64,000 nt of DNA, taken from NCBI GenBank assembly GCA_934047225.1, contig OW203985.1, forward strand, positions 9,689,501 through 9,753,500. The letters run 5' to 3'. Within the stretch, counting starts at the first letter, position 1. Every line of letters begins with the position of its first letter. This document shows, piece by piece, positions 32,291 to 43,058 of the stretch. The stretch comes from Ypsolopha sequella (lineage: Eukaryota; Arthropoda; Insecta; Lepidoptera; Ypsolophidae). A program made the translations under genes and the position numbers. The notes beneath the pieces were generated by a model that was given only the letters and a program-made list of their open reading frames with translations, made no database searches and was not told where the DNA came from.

Positions 32291-32654
32291 GAACATTGTA
32301 AAGATTATGCGCCGATTAAGTACCATTTTTAAATTACAAACAAACACGGTACATATAGGGAAAATACAAAAAATAATACCATTTATTTAATAGGTAAGTA
32401 CATAATAGCGATTAAACAACGTTAAACGCGTAAAACAGCATTCTTGTGTAACTATCCGCATAGATAAATAATAAGTCAGTATCGCAGGTAGAAGGTACAT
32501 ATGTAAAAACATGTCGAAAGGCTCTGAATCATCTGTCACAGACCTTGCCTCCTGCTCGGTCAACGATCTTGTTGTGACAAACATTCAACATTCTTGCTGG
32601 TGGCATCTTTTATTTGCTGGTAATTAATTGCCTATTTGCGGTGAAAATAAGCGA
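32291..32654. other. No recognised feature
   Basis: AT-rich; a 65-codon minus ORF without a domain. Confidence 0.4.
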
Positions 32655-33005
32655 CTTTTATAGTAGTATATGCTACAAGGGCGAAAAGGAATAAATAACC
32701 GAGTAATTTATTGCTCTTACGCCCGTGTATCATACTACATTTTTCAATGCATAGTGTGAAGAAATAAAACAAATATAATCTTATGAACTTTAAATTATTA
32801 TTGGTTCAAAAGGACTGTATCCAGAGCCGTTAAACAGTGGAAAAAAAAGTATAACATTTATGGTACACAGGAAAGGCTGCAGGTTAGCCAACCACTGTAA
32901 ATAAATAAATTAAAAAAATAACCCCTAGGGCAAAATAATCGACTTTCTGTTCGGTTTTGATGCATAAAAGGTGGGCCTTTACGAGCACTTGCATTGAAAA
33001 ATTAT
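32655..33005 (+). repeat. Repeat family C, full copy 1
   Basis: A palindromic head (GTATATGCTACAAGGGCG against CGCCCGTGTATCATAC) is followed by TTTTTCAATGCATAGTGTG, a body with GGCTGCAGGTTAGCC, and the end GAGCACTTGCATTGAAAA. TTTTCAATGCA and TGCATTGAAAA form a loose terminal inverted repeat of the body. Other copies are at 37945 and 58250 (minus), with 3' parts at 13568. Confidence 0.8.
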
Positions 33006-33008
33006 ATA

Positions 33009-33270
33009 CAGGGTGAATTTGTGAACATCGTCCAAATTCATACTTGAGCCTCGGTAAGTGATCAGCATCATGAACCAATAACGATTTTTGTAAAATTCAT
33101 AATATGAAATTTCAACTCCCCATAGTGATTCACTCAGGACTGGGAGTGAATTACTATGGGGAGTCGAAATTTCATTATACGAATTTCACAAAAATTGTTA
33201 TCGATTCATGATGCTGATCACTTACCAAGCCTCCAGTATGAATTTGGACGATGATCAAAAAGTCACCCTG
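33009..33270. mobile_element. 262-bp palindromic MITE with TA flanks, next to family C
   Basis: CAGGGTGAATTTGTGAACAT.. and the mirror ..AAAAAGTCACCCTG, with TA at 33007-33008 and 33271-33272. The centre is CTCCCCATAGTGATTCACTC and its mirror. Partial relatives are at 14170 and 38838. Confidence 0.85.
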
Positions 33271-33406
33271 TATATGCCTTTCAAGAAATATTTTAAAATG
33301 GAGTACTTACTTTTATTGAGAAGGAGCGTAGAGCAGTAGAAATGTGATGTTTACAAATTTTACTACCAATTGTGTAGAGATAAAAAGTTAGCGAGGGTTT
33401 GTTTTG

Positions 33407-33772
33407 TCTTCTGTCATCCATCAGCCTAGTAAGTTCACTGCTGTATATAGGCCTTTCCAAGATTTCGCCACTCTTGGTGGTCTTCCTGGCAGAAATGCCC
33501 ATACTCACACAAGCTGGGCATGCAGGTTGGTGAGCGTGGTGCCGAAACCATCGCACCAGTGACACTGCTGCTCGTCACCAGTCTGTTTTATGTAGATAAG
33601 GCTCGGCAATTAGGGATGGATATCCACGACATAGTGAGCCTCCAGATTGTGCTTGTTTGAGAGCTGTCCTCTTATTGGGGGGAGAACCCGAATAACTTTG
33701 GTGGGTTTGAGAGCAAAATGGTGGTACCTCCATAGCCGAGCTCGATATCAGCTCTACCACTTACCTGTCTTT
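33407..33772 (-). mobile_element. SINE-like retroposon, copy 2 (minus, diverged)
   Basis: Reverse of the SINE at 13013, with many substitutions. Flanked by TGTCTTCTGT and TGTCTTTTGT, a 9/10 target duplication. Minus ORFs of 61 and 90 codons lie over it and reflect SINE sequence. Confidence 0.8.
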
Positions 33773-34112
33773 TGTAGCAATACACAATGCCAAAAGCTAA
33801 ATTTTTCATTTTAAATAAAACTAAATACAAAGGGAAGTTGTAAAAACTGTTAATACAGTGTACGATACATGAAAATAAATTGTTTCCTACTCATAAAGTT
33901 CGTTAATTAATTGTATGACCAATAAATACAAAAGATGTGTCTTTGTAGGAATTGAAAATCATAATAAAATACAGTCCGTACTATCGGGAAAGATGTGCAG
34001 ATCCGTTTTGTGTAATAACAGTGAGAAGTGTGCTTATGTAAGGAACTTTCCCCAAGTATACCTACCATAGACAGGATCTGGAGCAAATTTTGTAATCTCT
34101 GTAGTAAATTAA
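33773..34112. other. No recognised feature
   Basis: AT-rich spacer between two SINE copies. Confidence 0.4.
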
Positions 34113-34452
34113 CAGGTGGTAGAGCTGATGCCAGGCTCGACTGTGGAGGTACTACCATCTTACTTGGAGACCCCCTCGAGGTAATTCGGGGGAGAGTAAG
34201 AGGGCAGCTCACAGGCAAAAAACCAGGAGGCCCACCATGCCTGGGACCGATGGATGGCGGTATATCCATCCCTAATAGCCGGGCCTTATATGGAACAGAC
34301 TGGTGACGGGCAGCGCCGTCACTGGTGCGAGGGTTCCGGCACCGCGCTCACCAACCCGCCTGCCCAGCGTGTGTGAGTATGGGCAATTCTTCCAGGATGA
34401 CCGCCGGCAGTGGCAAAGTCCTGGCAAGGCTTATGTTGAAGGATGGATGGAT
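34113..34452 (+). mobile_element. SINE-like retroposon, copy 3
   Basis: CAGGTGGTAGAGCTGATGCC to GGATGGATGGAT. The CCAGCAGTGGACGAACTAGG segment before the tail is missing, so the 3' part has a small deletion. No target duplication was recognised. Confidence 0.85.
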
Positions 34453-35158
34453 TATTATTTTTCTAACTATAACTTATATAAAATGATAATTTATGTATAT
34501 GGGTATAAATTAATTATCCTCCGCCATATTTCAACGAGATCCTATCTATCCGGCTCATTACATGCAGCATCACAATCTTTACGTATACACTTTTTTAAGC
34601 CAAAGCAAACCTTATTTCTCTTCCATAATGTGCATAATGTAGGAATAACCGGTTGGTATATCGACTTTATGAACATATCCTTGTAGTTTTCTGTATAAGC
34701 TTGTCATGTACATAGTTCTTGGCCAGAGCAATCAATTCTGATCAGTATTAAAGTTGCAGTAGGTAGGTTTTCCCGCCACGATGACAGCGTTTTCCCCATA
34801 GATTTAGTATATACTCGTACTCATAGACTTGGAATAGTATATCTATATATATATCTCGTACTACACAGCATTTTTAATGTCTGTGAATTCTTATTCTGAA
34901 TATACTACCATCAATGGTTTTCCCAGAAATAAGAGGATAACTAGTTATCTATAAAAACCTTAAGGGAGCTTATACCAATTTTGTTCCTTTTTAAATTAAT
35001 TTTGAATGAAATTTTATGTCTGAACAAAATGTGTTTGCAACAAAACACTTTAACTTTATTTATTCATAGATTAGTTTTGAAAGAAAACCAAATTATGTAT
35101 CTCACGTTGCGTGATTTTTCAATTTCACCGCTTTTTACTAACGCTTGAGGAAATAAAT
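34453..35158. other. No recognised feature
   Basis: AT-rich; a 127-codon ORF starting in the SINE tail (34303-34686) has no domain in its unique part. Confidence 0.4.
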
Positions 35159-35272
35159 CGCTCCACATTCTTGGCGAGACTCGCCATAAATGGGACAAAG
35201 CTATATGAGTAAAAGAGATAGATTCTATTGCGTTTCGCTCATAAATATAGATAGAAAAAAGTATTCAATGGT

Positions 35273-35917
35273 GTCGATTCGGCTAAACACAACTTAACTA
35301 ATTTGACAGGACTAACCTTATTTTAAGGCGAATGGATACGCCAACTGCAATTTGGACCTGTCTTTGAAGGCCTACTCCTCCCACACGGGTGCTCCAAAAG
35401 CTTTCATAAAAATATATGATAGGCACTATAGAGTCAAAAATTAATTTTAAGTTTCATAAACTGTTTTTCTATTGTAAGTTTTGACAAAAAAATCGAAAGT
35501 CATCGAAAGTTTCACATGATTAACACAAGAATTTTCTTACTCCTTCCAAACGCCTAAAGCGATTTTAATTATTATTTTACCAAATTATAGGAAATTTTTA
35601 GATCTAAAAAATTTAAGTTCAAATTTTTTTTTCCGTTAATGGCGTCCATGTGAAAAGTATTATTTTCTCCTATTTTGCGCTAGCCGGAGACGCAGTGGTT
35701 GTCGTAACAGCCACTTTTCAAGGCACGCTGAAATGAACATTATTTCAATGTCGTTTCCGTTGACATTTGTACCGACACACATCGAGTTGCTTATTTAGCG
35801 TGGTCATACGCCTTAAGCGTTCTGTCTTTGTCTCTTCGATACGGAAAGAAAAAGACAGAAGGCTCAAATTAAGTTTAGTTCTGTCAAATAAGTTAAGTCG
35901 TGTTGCGCCGAATCGAC
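35273..35917. mobile_element. Palindromic MITE family A, copy 5, split by insertion
   Basis: Left arm 35273-35326, right arm from 35813 to GCGCCGAATCGAC at 35917. Removing the 486-bp insert (and one TTAA) restores a continuous palindrome. Confidence 0.9.
35327..35812. mobile_element. 486-bp TTAA-flanked MITE nested in MITE A
   Basis: TTAA at 35323-35326 and 35813-35816; ends GGCGAATGG and CATACGCC. Same family as 11127-11597, opposite orientation. The TTAA came from the TTATTTTAAGCG target of MITE A. Confidence 0.9.
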
Positions 35918-36129
35918 ACATATGTCTATTTCGTCTATGGTTTCGCCTTACTCGTATAGCTTTGTCTCTTTTAGGCGAGAGTCCCGCCGAGAATGTGGAG
36001 CGGTTTTTAGAAGTTGTTCCACATCAGCTGATAAAGTGTGTAAATAAACTGCTCTGTTTAAATTAAACCACATACTAATCTACTACTGATCATACCGAAC
36101 AACATTAAAAAAGACCCGTGCAATGATAG

Positions 36130-36200
36130 TTTCTTACACTCAATTTTTATTTATTTAATTGTACCTAGCAAGTAAATAAATAAAAATTGAGTGTAAGAAA
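36130..36200. repeat. Perfect 27-bp inverted repeat with 17-nt loop
   Basis: TTTCTTACACTCAATTTTTA.. (36130-36156) and its exact reverse complement (36174-36200). It could be a small MITE or a hairpin transcript; no further evidence. Confidence 0.8.
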
Positions 36201-36836
36201 AGTTTCTTTCTTGAGGCAAAGGTACAGTATACATACAGCCAATAATGTGAAAAATATTTTTGTTTGCGGAAACAAAACACGTATTTTTAAATGAGATAAT
36301 CAAGAATCTTATGTGTTATGGTGTTTATCATCATTCAATTATTGCTAGAGCAATATACTTGTAAATAATTGTTTTTTTTTTGGACAGCAAAACCTCCTTG
36401 CATCTTTGTAATTTTTAAAATTTTATGACTTGCACCATGCACCACAGAGTCAAAAACATAACATAGAGTCAATTACAAAAATATGCATAATTTTGTTACA
36501 CAAAAAAGAAAACTTTACGAGCGACTGCATTGAAAAGTTACATATCTGTTACTTGCTTATTTATTATCTAAAGTTCAGAGAAACCAAACAGTGTTCATCG
36601 AAAATGTCCCAATTTATTTATTTATTTTCACTGCATTCTCTGACAGTATGGGGGTTACGAATAATGCGGGCGCAATTATTGGACAATGTAGAAACTTTGT
36701 AGTTATTGTGTGAAATCCCCGACCAGTTTAATGAACTCTATTGTCACACACACACACACACACACACACCTCTAACGAACTGATTTGGAAACCCTCGTTT
36801 TAATTTAGATTCAAATAATTATTAATACTAAATTGT
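36201..36836. other. Unrecognised; CA microsatellite
   Basis: A CA run of about 12 units lies at 36744-36769. A 90-codon ORF (36430-36702) has no domain; GAGCGACTGCATTGAAAAG at 36519 is a family C scrap. Confidence 0.45.
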
Positions 36837-37213
36837 CTCAGGTGGTAGAGCTGATGCCTGGCTCGACTGTGGAGGTACCACCATCTTACTTGGAGACCCC
36901 CTCGAAGTAATTCGGGGGAGAGTAAGAGGACAGCTCACAGGCAAAAAACCAGGAGGCCCACCATGCCTGGGACCGATGGATGGCGGTATATCTATACCTA
37001 ATAGGGCTAATAGCCGGGCTTTATATGGAATAGACTGATGACGGGCAGCGGCGTCACTAGCGCGAGGGTTCCGGTACCGCGCACAACAACCCGCCTGCCC
37101 AGCGTGTGTGAGTATGGGCAATTCTTCCAGGATGACCGCCGTCCTGTGGCAAAGTCCTGGAAAGGCTTATGTCCAGCAGTGGACGAACTAGGCTGATGGA
37201 TGGATGGATGGAA
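36837..37213 (+). mobile_element. SINE-like retroposon, copy 4
   Basis: CAGGTGGTAGAGCTGATGCC to TGGATGGATGGATGGAA, with an 8-bp flanking repeat TAAATTGT (36829-36836, 37214-37221). A short internal duplication of AATAGGGCTAATAGCC occurs near 36999-37014. Confidence 0.85.
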
Positions 37214-37257
37214 TAAATTGTTAATAATGTTAATTTTCATTAATATTATATTTTTCC

Positions 37258-37460
37258 ATTGCGGTAGAAAGAAAAACGCAGAAGAAAAGTAAATCTGGAT
37301 ATGAGGAGCTCTGAACCGATATTTTATTCCGGCAATGATACAATACGTTTGTTTTTATTATATAGTTCTGATCTTCTTTCGGTTTGGTGGAAGAAATCTC
37401 TCATAGAGATAAGCTCGCCGCCGTACATATTTTTTTACCCTTATTGTTATCTGTCCTGTG
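37258..37460 (+). repeat. Scraps of the 57-kb foldback and a LINE tail
   Basis: TTGCGGTAGAAAG..GAAAAGTAAATCTGGAT..GAGGAGCTCTGAACCG (37258-37318) matches 57205-57255. GGAAGAAATCTCTCATAGAG (37389) resembles the LINE 3' tails. Confidence 0.6.
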
Positions 37461-37944
37461 AGTTACTTAGTTTAGGACCTTATATAGTTTTTAAGACTAA
37501 AAAGGTTCATTTTATTTTAAGCTTTTCAGTTTGTTTTTTTCTGCCGTTTACTTTTTAATAATATTTTTTTTGTAATCTTTACCAAATTGGCTCGTTTGTA
37601 ACCAAAATTACGTCATAGGTTTCAAGGAACACACAAGATTAGGCAAACTTCTTACTAGTCTGGTTTTACAACGTTTTACACCGGTTCAAATTACTATTCG
37701 AGTCAACGAACTTTTGTATTGCAACCTGTTTGGGGTTTCTTGATAATTTTGACGACATTTTCTGGCGGTAGAAACTTTTTTTCACTTTTTCATGGGTGAC
37801 TTAACCAAATCGATTGTAATTAAAGTTTTTATTAGAAGCAATATTGATAAAAGTTAACGTCAAGTATCTTTCGTACAGTGAACGCTTGCTTGTTCCGATG
37901 CTTATTTAATTATGGGTTTAGTACACCATGTTTTGTTGGGAATA
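37461..37944. other. No recognised feature
   Basis: AT-rich; nothing seen. Confidence 0.4.
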
Positions 37945-38335
37945 ATAGTAGTTTATGCTACAAGGGTGAAAAGGAATAAATTAGGAGGACGAGCGTAGCG
38001 ATTTATTTATTGTAATTTATTGTTGCGAGTAATTTATTGCTCTTACGCCCGTGTTACTACGTTTTTCAATGCATAGTGTGAGGAAATAAAACAAATATAA
38101 TCTTGTGAACTTTAAATTATGATTGGCCCAAAAGGACTGTATCCAGAGCCGTTAAACAGTGGAAAAAAAAAGTATAACATTTATGGTTCACAGGAAAGGC
38201 TGCAGGTTAGCTAACCATTGTAAATAAATAAAAAAAAAATATATTAAAGCCCTAGGGCAAAATAATCGACTTTCTGTTCGGTTTTGATGCATAAAAAGTG
38301 GGGCTTTACAAGCACTTGCATTGAAATAGTATTTT
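37945..38335 (+). repeat. Repeat family C, full copy 2
   Basis: TAGTTTATGCTACAAGGGTG.., palindromic head with an inserted AGGACGAGCGTAGCG stretch, body GGCTGCAGGTTAGC, end GCACTTGCATTGAAA. Very similar to 32655-33005. Confidence 0.8.
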
Positions 38336-38349
38336 ATGCAACTGTAACA

Positions 38350-38425
38350 TAATTTGAGACATTAGGACACGAGTGCTTGAATAGTTTTGCAAGAGTGTCC
38401 CAATGTCTAATTATGTTCAGTTGCA
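38350..38425. repeat. Head-type hairpin
   Basis: CATAATTTGAGACATTAGGA..CACGAGTGCTT against AAGAGTGTCCCAATGTCTAA..TTATG; same family as 30194-30303. Confidence 0.7.
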
Positions 38426-38837
38426 CATAATCCCATCAAAAATATTGTCTTTATTTATAATATTTTCAACTAACAATTTCACGAAAAATGAGAAGAAGAA
38501 CACTTGTTCATAAACCTCGGGTGCTAATGCTGCCTTGAAGGCCAATCAATATAAAAGGGGCTTGGCTTAAAAGCTGTTAGCAGCCGAACTGTGAAAAACC
38601 CGCCTTTTACTAATTAATCGAAACAGAATAATACTTCAATTCAAAAGTTCTCAATAGTTATTCCACAAAACTTTATTATCTATGTATTGTGTTTGCTGCC
38701 ATCGCAAAGTTTCAATTGGTTTCTGTAAATTAGAATTTAAGAATTTAAAAGTTTTAAATTAGCAAGTATTCCGAACCCCACCTTGTAACAATATCATGGT
38801 TCAAAGACAAAGAGGTATGGGGGTTCAACATTTTATT
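38426..38837. other. No recognised feature
   Basis: AT-rich; nothing seen. Confidence 0.4.
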
Positions 38838-38940
38838 TTGCGAAATTCGCAACAAGTGTAATCGATCTCTGATACTGATCACTTACCAAGCCTCCAGTTG
38901 GAATATGGCTGCATAATAAAAAGTCACCTTATAATTGACT
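38838..38940. repeat. One arm of the 33009-type MITE
   Basis: CTGATCACTTACCAAGCCTC and AAAAAGTCACCTTATAAT match the right arm of the 262-bp element. Confidence 0.65.
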
Positions 38941-39267
38941 GTTTTGAGATCTTCCACAACGGAAGAGTTGCTATAAAATAGAACTTAAGCCCGGTTTAGA
39001 TAAAGGCTACTTAGTAGTAGAGTAACTCGCGCAACCATTTATACAACTGGTCTCGTTTTATCGCTTTTGACTTTTAACTATCTACATAACAAGCTACAAT
39101 TTTTAGTACCATCTTGTATGGCAAAGATCATTATTATTATTATGCTTAATTATCGTCTAATATGCCTTCTTCAATAGGCCCTTATTCTCTGACAACGTAA
39201 GGACCGTTTGGAAGTTTATTGTAAACTATTATACCATGATTTATATAAAAAAATATTATACCATTGT
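38941..39267. other. No recognised feature
   Basis: AT-rich; nothing seen. Confidence 0.4.
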
Positions 39268-39363
39268 GTCGATTCGGCGCAACACGACTTAACCTATTTG
39301 AGAGGACTAAACTTAATTTGAGCGTTCTGTCTTTGTCTTTCTGTATCGGAAAGACAAAGACGG
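39268..39363. mobile_element. Palindromic MITE family A, left half only (copy 6)
   Basis: GTCGATTCGGCGCAACACGA..AGAGGACTAAACTT..CTGTATCGGAAAGACAAAGA, then the match stops. The right arm is missing. Confidence 0.8.
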
Positions 39364-39683
39364 TTAAGGCTTTATATTCTCTGGTTAAGGTTACATGTCC
39401 TACGAAAGAGATACCAACTTTGGCGAGTCTAATGTTTATTTTTGGTTTATGTACAGTGTTGCATATCTAAAAACTTGGCTAATAAATTCACAAGGAACCG
39501 TTAGTATATTAATTTATTTGAATTTTTCTCTTAATGAATCCCGGTGCTTCATATTATAAATAGCCTGAATTGCTCTCTGCGGCTCTACCCCACAGCAGCA
39601 TGCTGTGAAAGTAACTAAAATAGACTAATCTAGCAATATCTACATCAGTAATTTGCTTTACGCGTCTCACTACGAAGTCTACC
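39364..39683. other. No recognised feature
   Basis: AT-rich; nothing seen. Confidence 0.4.
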
Positions 39684-40715
39684 TCTTTTTTTTTTATTTT
39701 ATTTATTTTTACAATAATACATTTTATAAAATTTTACAAAGATCGCCAAACTGCAATACAGTTTGTTATAAGCGCTTATATAATTCCGGGTATTTACTTA
39801 TGTCTAACTAATGTAACTACGAATACAGCAAAATCGCAATTTACAATGTACGAGTACATTTATCTACCTGTTTATACCTTGTTTATTATTTTAATTTTAA
39901 CAATATACTTTTGAGTTTTGGTTTAATAGTGCTTATTTTTAATTTGTTTTTATCCAGCAAGAGAGGGTAGCTGTTACATAGCTTCGGAGTCAAGTACAAT
40001 ACACATTATGGCTTCTATGTGGGGACCTCACTGAAGACGAGAGCCTATCGTAATGCCTAAAAACTTAGTTTCGTTAACCAGTGTTGCCACCTTAGCCCTT
40101 TTCGGGCTAGATCTGGCACTTTTTACTGTAGTTGAACTCGTTTTTTGATGATTTAGCCCGAAAAGAGCAATCTAGCCCTTTTCGTTATGTGTATATTCAT
40201 AGTTCTGTGAACCTAATTAAAACTAAAACCAGAAACAAAATGGGGCTAAAAACAATGATATCCATACTACGTATACGATGGGGTTTACAACGACTGAGAG
40301 AGTCTTGCTGTTCACACAAGGTGTCAACTGAAATAATAAAAACTGTAGGATTCATTTGAAATTTTCGTTCAAATCCGCAAAAAACGCAAATGTCAATCAG
40401 CCATCAACGTTTTCTGCTTCAGCAGGTACGATTTTTAACAAATTCAATAACTTAGTTTTAATTACTCTATTGCATTTTCTAAAATTACTTACTACATTTT
40501 AAATAAACAATTTTTAGCACTTTTGATGGCAAAATTTGCTAAATCTAGCCCTTTCTAGCTTGTCCAACTGCTCTTTTTCAAAAACCAAGGTGGCAACACT
40601 GTCCTTAACCAACTTCAGCTTGGACCCCTGCAAAGCAAAATAACATCCACTTGAATTACCTTTGGTAACGTAAATTTTATACATTTTGTCTTTTTTGCGT
40701 TTAAAACTAAAACTA
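39684..40715 (-). pseudogene. Jockey-like LINE ORF2 3' fragment, split by a hAT-type element
   Basis: On the minus strand, 40715-40602 encodes reverse-transcriptase segments: NAKKTK-type, then KLKLVNETKFLGITI. It continues after the insertion (40078 downward) to GSRLQ, an in-frame TGA where Trp is expected, and GPHIEA. A deletion or frame change follows, then the C-terminus LYLTPKLCNSYPLLLDKNKL to a TAA at 39886-39888. A 3' UTR and an A-rich tail end at about 39684. KFLGITI followed by LxWGPHI is the RT palm/thumb motif of jockey-type LINEs. Breaks seen are a frame change near 40620-40640, the TGA, and the 523-bp insertion. It is a dead 5'-truncated copy. Confidence 0.75.
40079..40601. mobile_element. 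523-bp hAT-type non-autonomous element
   Basis: Termini CAGTGTTGCCACCTT and AAGGTGGCAACACTG. The flanks TCGTTAAC (40071-40078) and TCCTTAAC (40602-40609) form an 8-bp target duplication with one change. CAGTGTTGCCA ends and 8-bp duplications define hAT. No transposase; the 75-codon ORF inside is not conserved protein. Repeated TAGCCCTTTTCG strings lie near both ends. Confidence 0.85.
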
Positions 40716-41205
40716 AAACTTGATAGCAGGTATGATCGTGTCTCGAATACATTTTATAAGTTATAGTTATAGTTAAATAGCTATTTTATAAAATTTGGAT
40801 ATATCATTCTTAAAAATAGTCAAAAACCTTTGTACTGAACATTGAGTTTTCTTCAAATTCTCCATACAAATCGGTTTCATAGGTAAACACCTAATAGTTC
40901 CTGATAAGAAAGTTGTTTTACACTAAAGAACCGCCAATTGTTTCGACGATGAGGTTTTCACTATCTGTTGTGTACAAGTAATTGCTCTCAAGTAATAGCT
41001 TTAATTAAAAAGATATTTTGTGAAACGACGATGTTTTATTGCCATGCAAACTAGTCAAAACTTAGGTACATTTATTTAAAACATCAGAATTCTTTTAATT
41101 GTTTATTTTATTTATTTAGGTTACGAACATTCATTACATATGAAGAAAATATTTAAAAGAAAGACACTAAAGTCGATTTTGAAGTGGTGTTAAAACTAAA
41201 TTTTC
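40716..41205. other. No recognised feature
   Basis: AT-rich; nothing seen. Confidence 0.4.
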
Positions 41206-41335
41206 TTCATTGCAAAATAGTTAATAATTGTTAAGAACAGAAGCTAAATTACTTTGAAAACATTGAAGTTTTGACAGCACTAAAACTAAAATTAAAGCCT
41301 TCAGAATCGGCTTTATTATCTCAATCAAACAGACC
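41206..41335. repeat. MITE family J, right arm
   Basis: GTTAAGAACAGAAGCTAAAT..GTTTTGACAGCACTAAAACT..AAAGCCTTCAGAATCGGCTT, matching 28930-29018. Confidence 0.75.
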
Positions 41336-41430
41336 TAAAGAACCCTAATGAAATAACACATACATTTAGAATAAACACTCGGAATTAAATGGTTTGTTAA
41401 CAAATATACACACACAGTTACAGATTTATT

Positions 41431-43058
41431 ATGACAGGAGTAATATATAAAACATACAATCACAGGAATAAATTACAGGTCACTTATAGAGTATTTTACG
41501 TACCTTTATAATTTTAGTTATACTTATATAATTTTAATTGCAATTCGGCTCTCCAACTTGAAAGTTAAGTAGATTATTATGACAGGAGTAATATATAAAA
41601 CATACAATCACAGGAATAAATTACAGGTCACTTATAGAGTATTTTATGTACCTTTATAATTTTAGTTATACTTATATAATTTTAATTGCAATTCGGCTCT
41701 CCAACTTGAAAGTTAAGTAGATTATTATGACAGGAGTAATATATAAAACATACAATCACAGGAATAAATTACAGGTCACTTATAGAGTATTTTATGTACC
41801 TTTATAATTTTAGTTATACTTATATAATTTTAATTGCAATTCGGCTCTTCAACTTGAAAGTTAAATAGATTATTATGACAGGAGTAATATATAAAACATA
41901 CAATCACAGGAATAAATTACAGGTCACTTATAGAGTATTTTATGTACCTTTATAATTTTAGTTATACTTATATAATTTTAATTACAATTCGGCTCTCCAA
42001 CTTGAAAGTTAAGTAGATTATTATGACAGGAGTAATATATAAAACATACAATCACAGGAATAAATTACAGGTCACTTATAGAGTATTTTATGTACCTTTA
42101 TAATTTTAGTTATACTTATATAATTTTAATTGCAATTCGGCTCTCCAACTTGAAAGTTAAGTAGATTATTATGACAGGAGTAATATATAAAACATACAAT
42201 CACAGGAATAAATTACAGGTCACTTATAGAGTATTTTATGTACCTTTATAATTTTAGTTATACTTATATAATTTTAATTGCAATTCGGCTCTCCAACTTG
42301 AAAGTTAAGTAGATTATTATGACAGGAGTAATATATAAAACATACAATCACAGGAATAAATTACAGGTCACTTATAGAGTATTTTATGTACCTTTATAAT
42401 TTTAGTTATACTTATATAATTTTAATTGCAATTCGGCTCTCCAACTTGAAAGTTAAGTAGATTATTATGACAGGAGTAATATATAAAACATACAATCACA
42501 GGAATAAATTACAGGTCACTTATAGAGTATTTTATGTACCTTCATAATTTTAGTTATACTTATATAATTTTAATTGCAATTCGGCTCTCCAACTTGAAAG
42601 TTAAGTAGATTATTATGACAGGAGTAATATATAAAACATACAATCACAGGAATAAATTACAGGTCACTTATAGAGTATTTTATGTACCTTTATAATTTTA
42701 GTTATACTTATATAATTTTAATTGCAATTGGGCTCTCCAACTTGAAAGTTAAGTGGATTATTATGACAGGAGTAATATATAAAACATACAATCACAGGAA
42801 TAAATTACAGGTCACTTATAGAGTATTTTACGTACCTTTATAATTTTAGTTATACTTATATAATTTTAATTGCAATTCGGCTCTCCAACTTGAAAGTTAA
42901 GTAGATTATTATGACAGGAGTAATATATAAAACATACAATCACAGGAATAAATTACAGGTCACTTATAGAGTATTTTATGTACCTTTATAATTTTAGTTA
43001 TACTTATATAATTTTAATTGCAATTCGGCTCTCCAACTTGAAAGTTAAGTAGATTATT
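41431..43058 (+). repeat. Tandem array: 11 units of exactly 148 bp
   Basis: Each unit starts ATGACAGGAGTAATATATAA; starts fall at 41431, 41579, 41727 and so on every 148 bp to 42911. There are no length changes. Single-base variants mark units: ACGTACC in units 1 and 10, CTCTTC and TTAAATAG in unit 3, TTACAATT in unit 4, TTCATAAT in unit 8, TTGGGCTC and AAGTGGAT in unit 9. The unit is AT-rich and holds a palindrome AATTGCAATT. No ORF. It is a satellite-like or minisatellite block of unknown role. Confidence 0.97.

Larger units (their letters stand above)
35159..36002. mobile_element. Outer foldback of a three-level nest
   Basis: The left arm 35159-35209 (CGCTCCACATTCTTGGCGAG..ACAAAGCTATATGAG) pairs with 35951-36002 (..CCGAGAATGTGGAGCG). 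Inside the arms sits MITE A copy 5, which in turn holds a TTAA element. The outer element is therefore the oldest insertion. Confidence 0.7.

Noticed and set aside
33773..33790. CAG/GTAAGT on the minus strand at the SINE edge as a splice donor
   Set aside because: It arises from the SINE 5' end and lacks an exon-like upstream segment.
34028..34306. 92-codon ORF with GGTTILLGDPLEVIRGRV-type translation, repeated at 13021
   Set aside because: It is the SINE body; the reverse strand is equally open and copy 2 is broken, so no protein is supported.
41431..43058. CRISPR-like regular repeats
   Set aside because: The whole 148-bp unit repeats without spacers; it is a tandem array in an animal genome.
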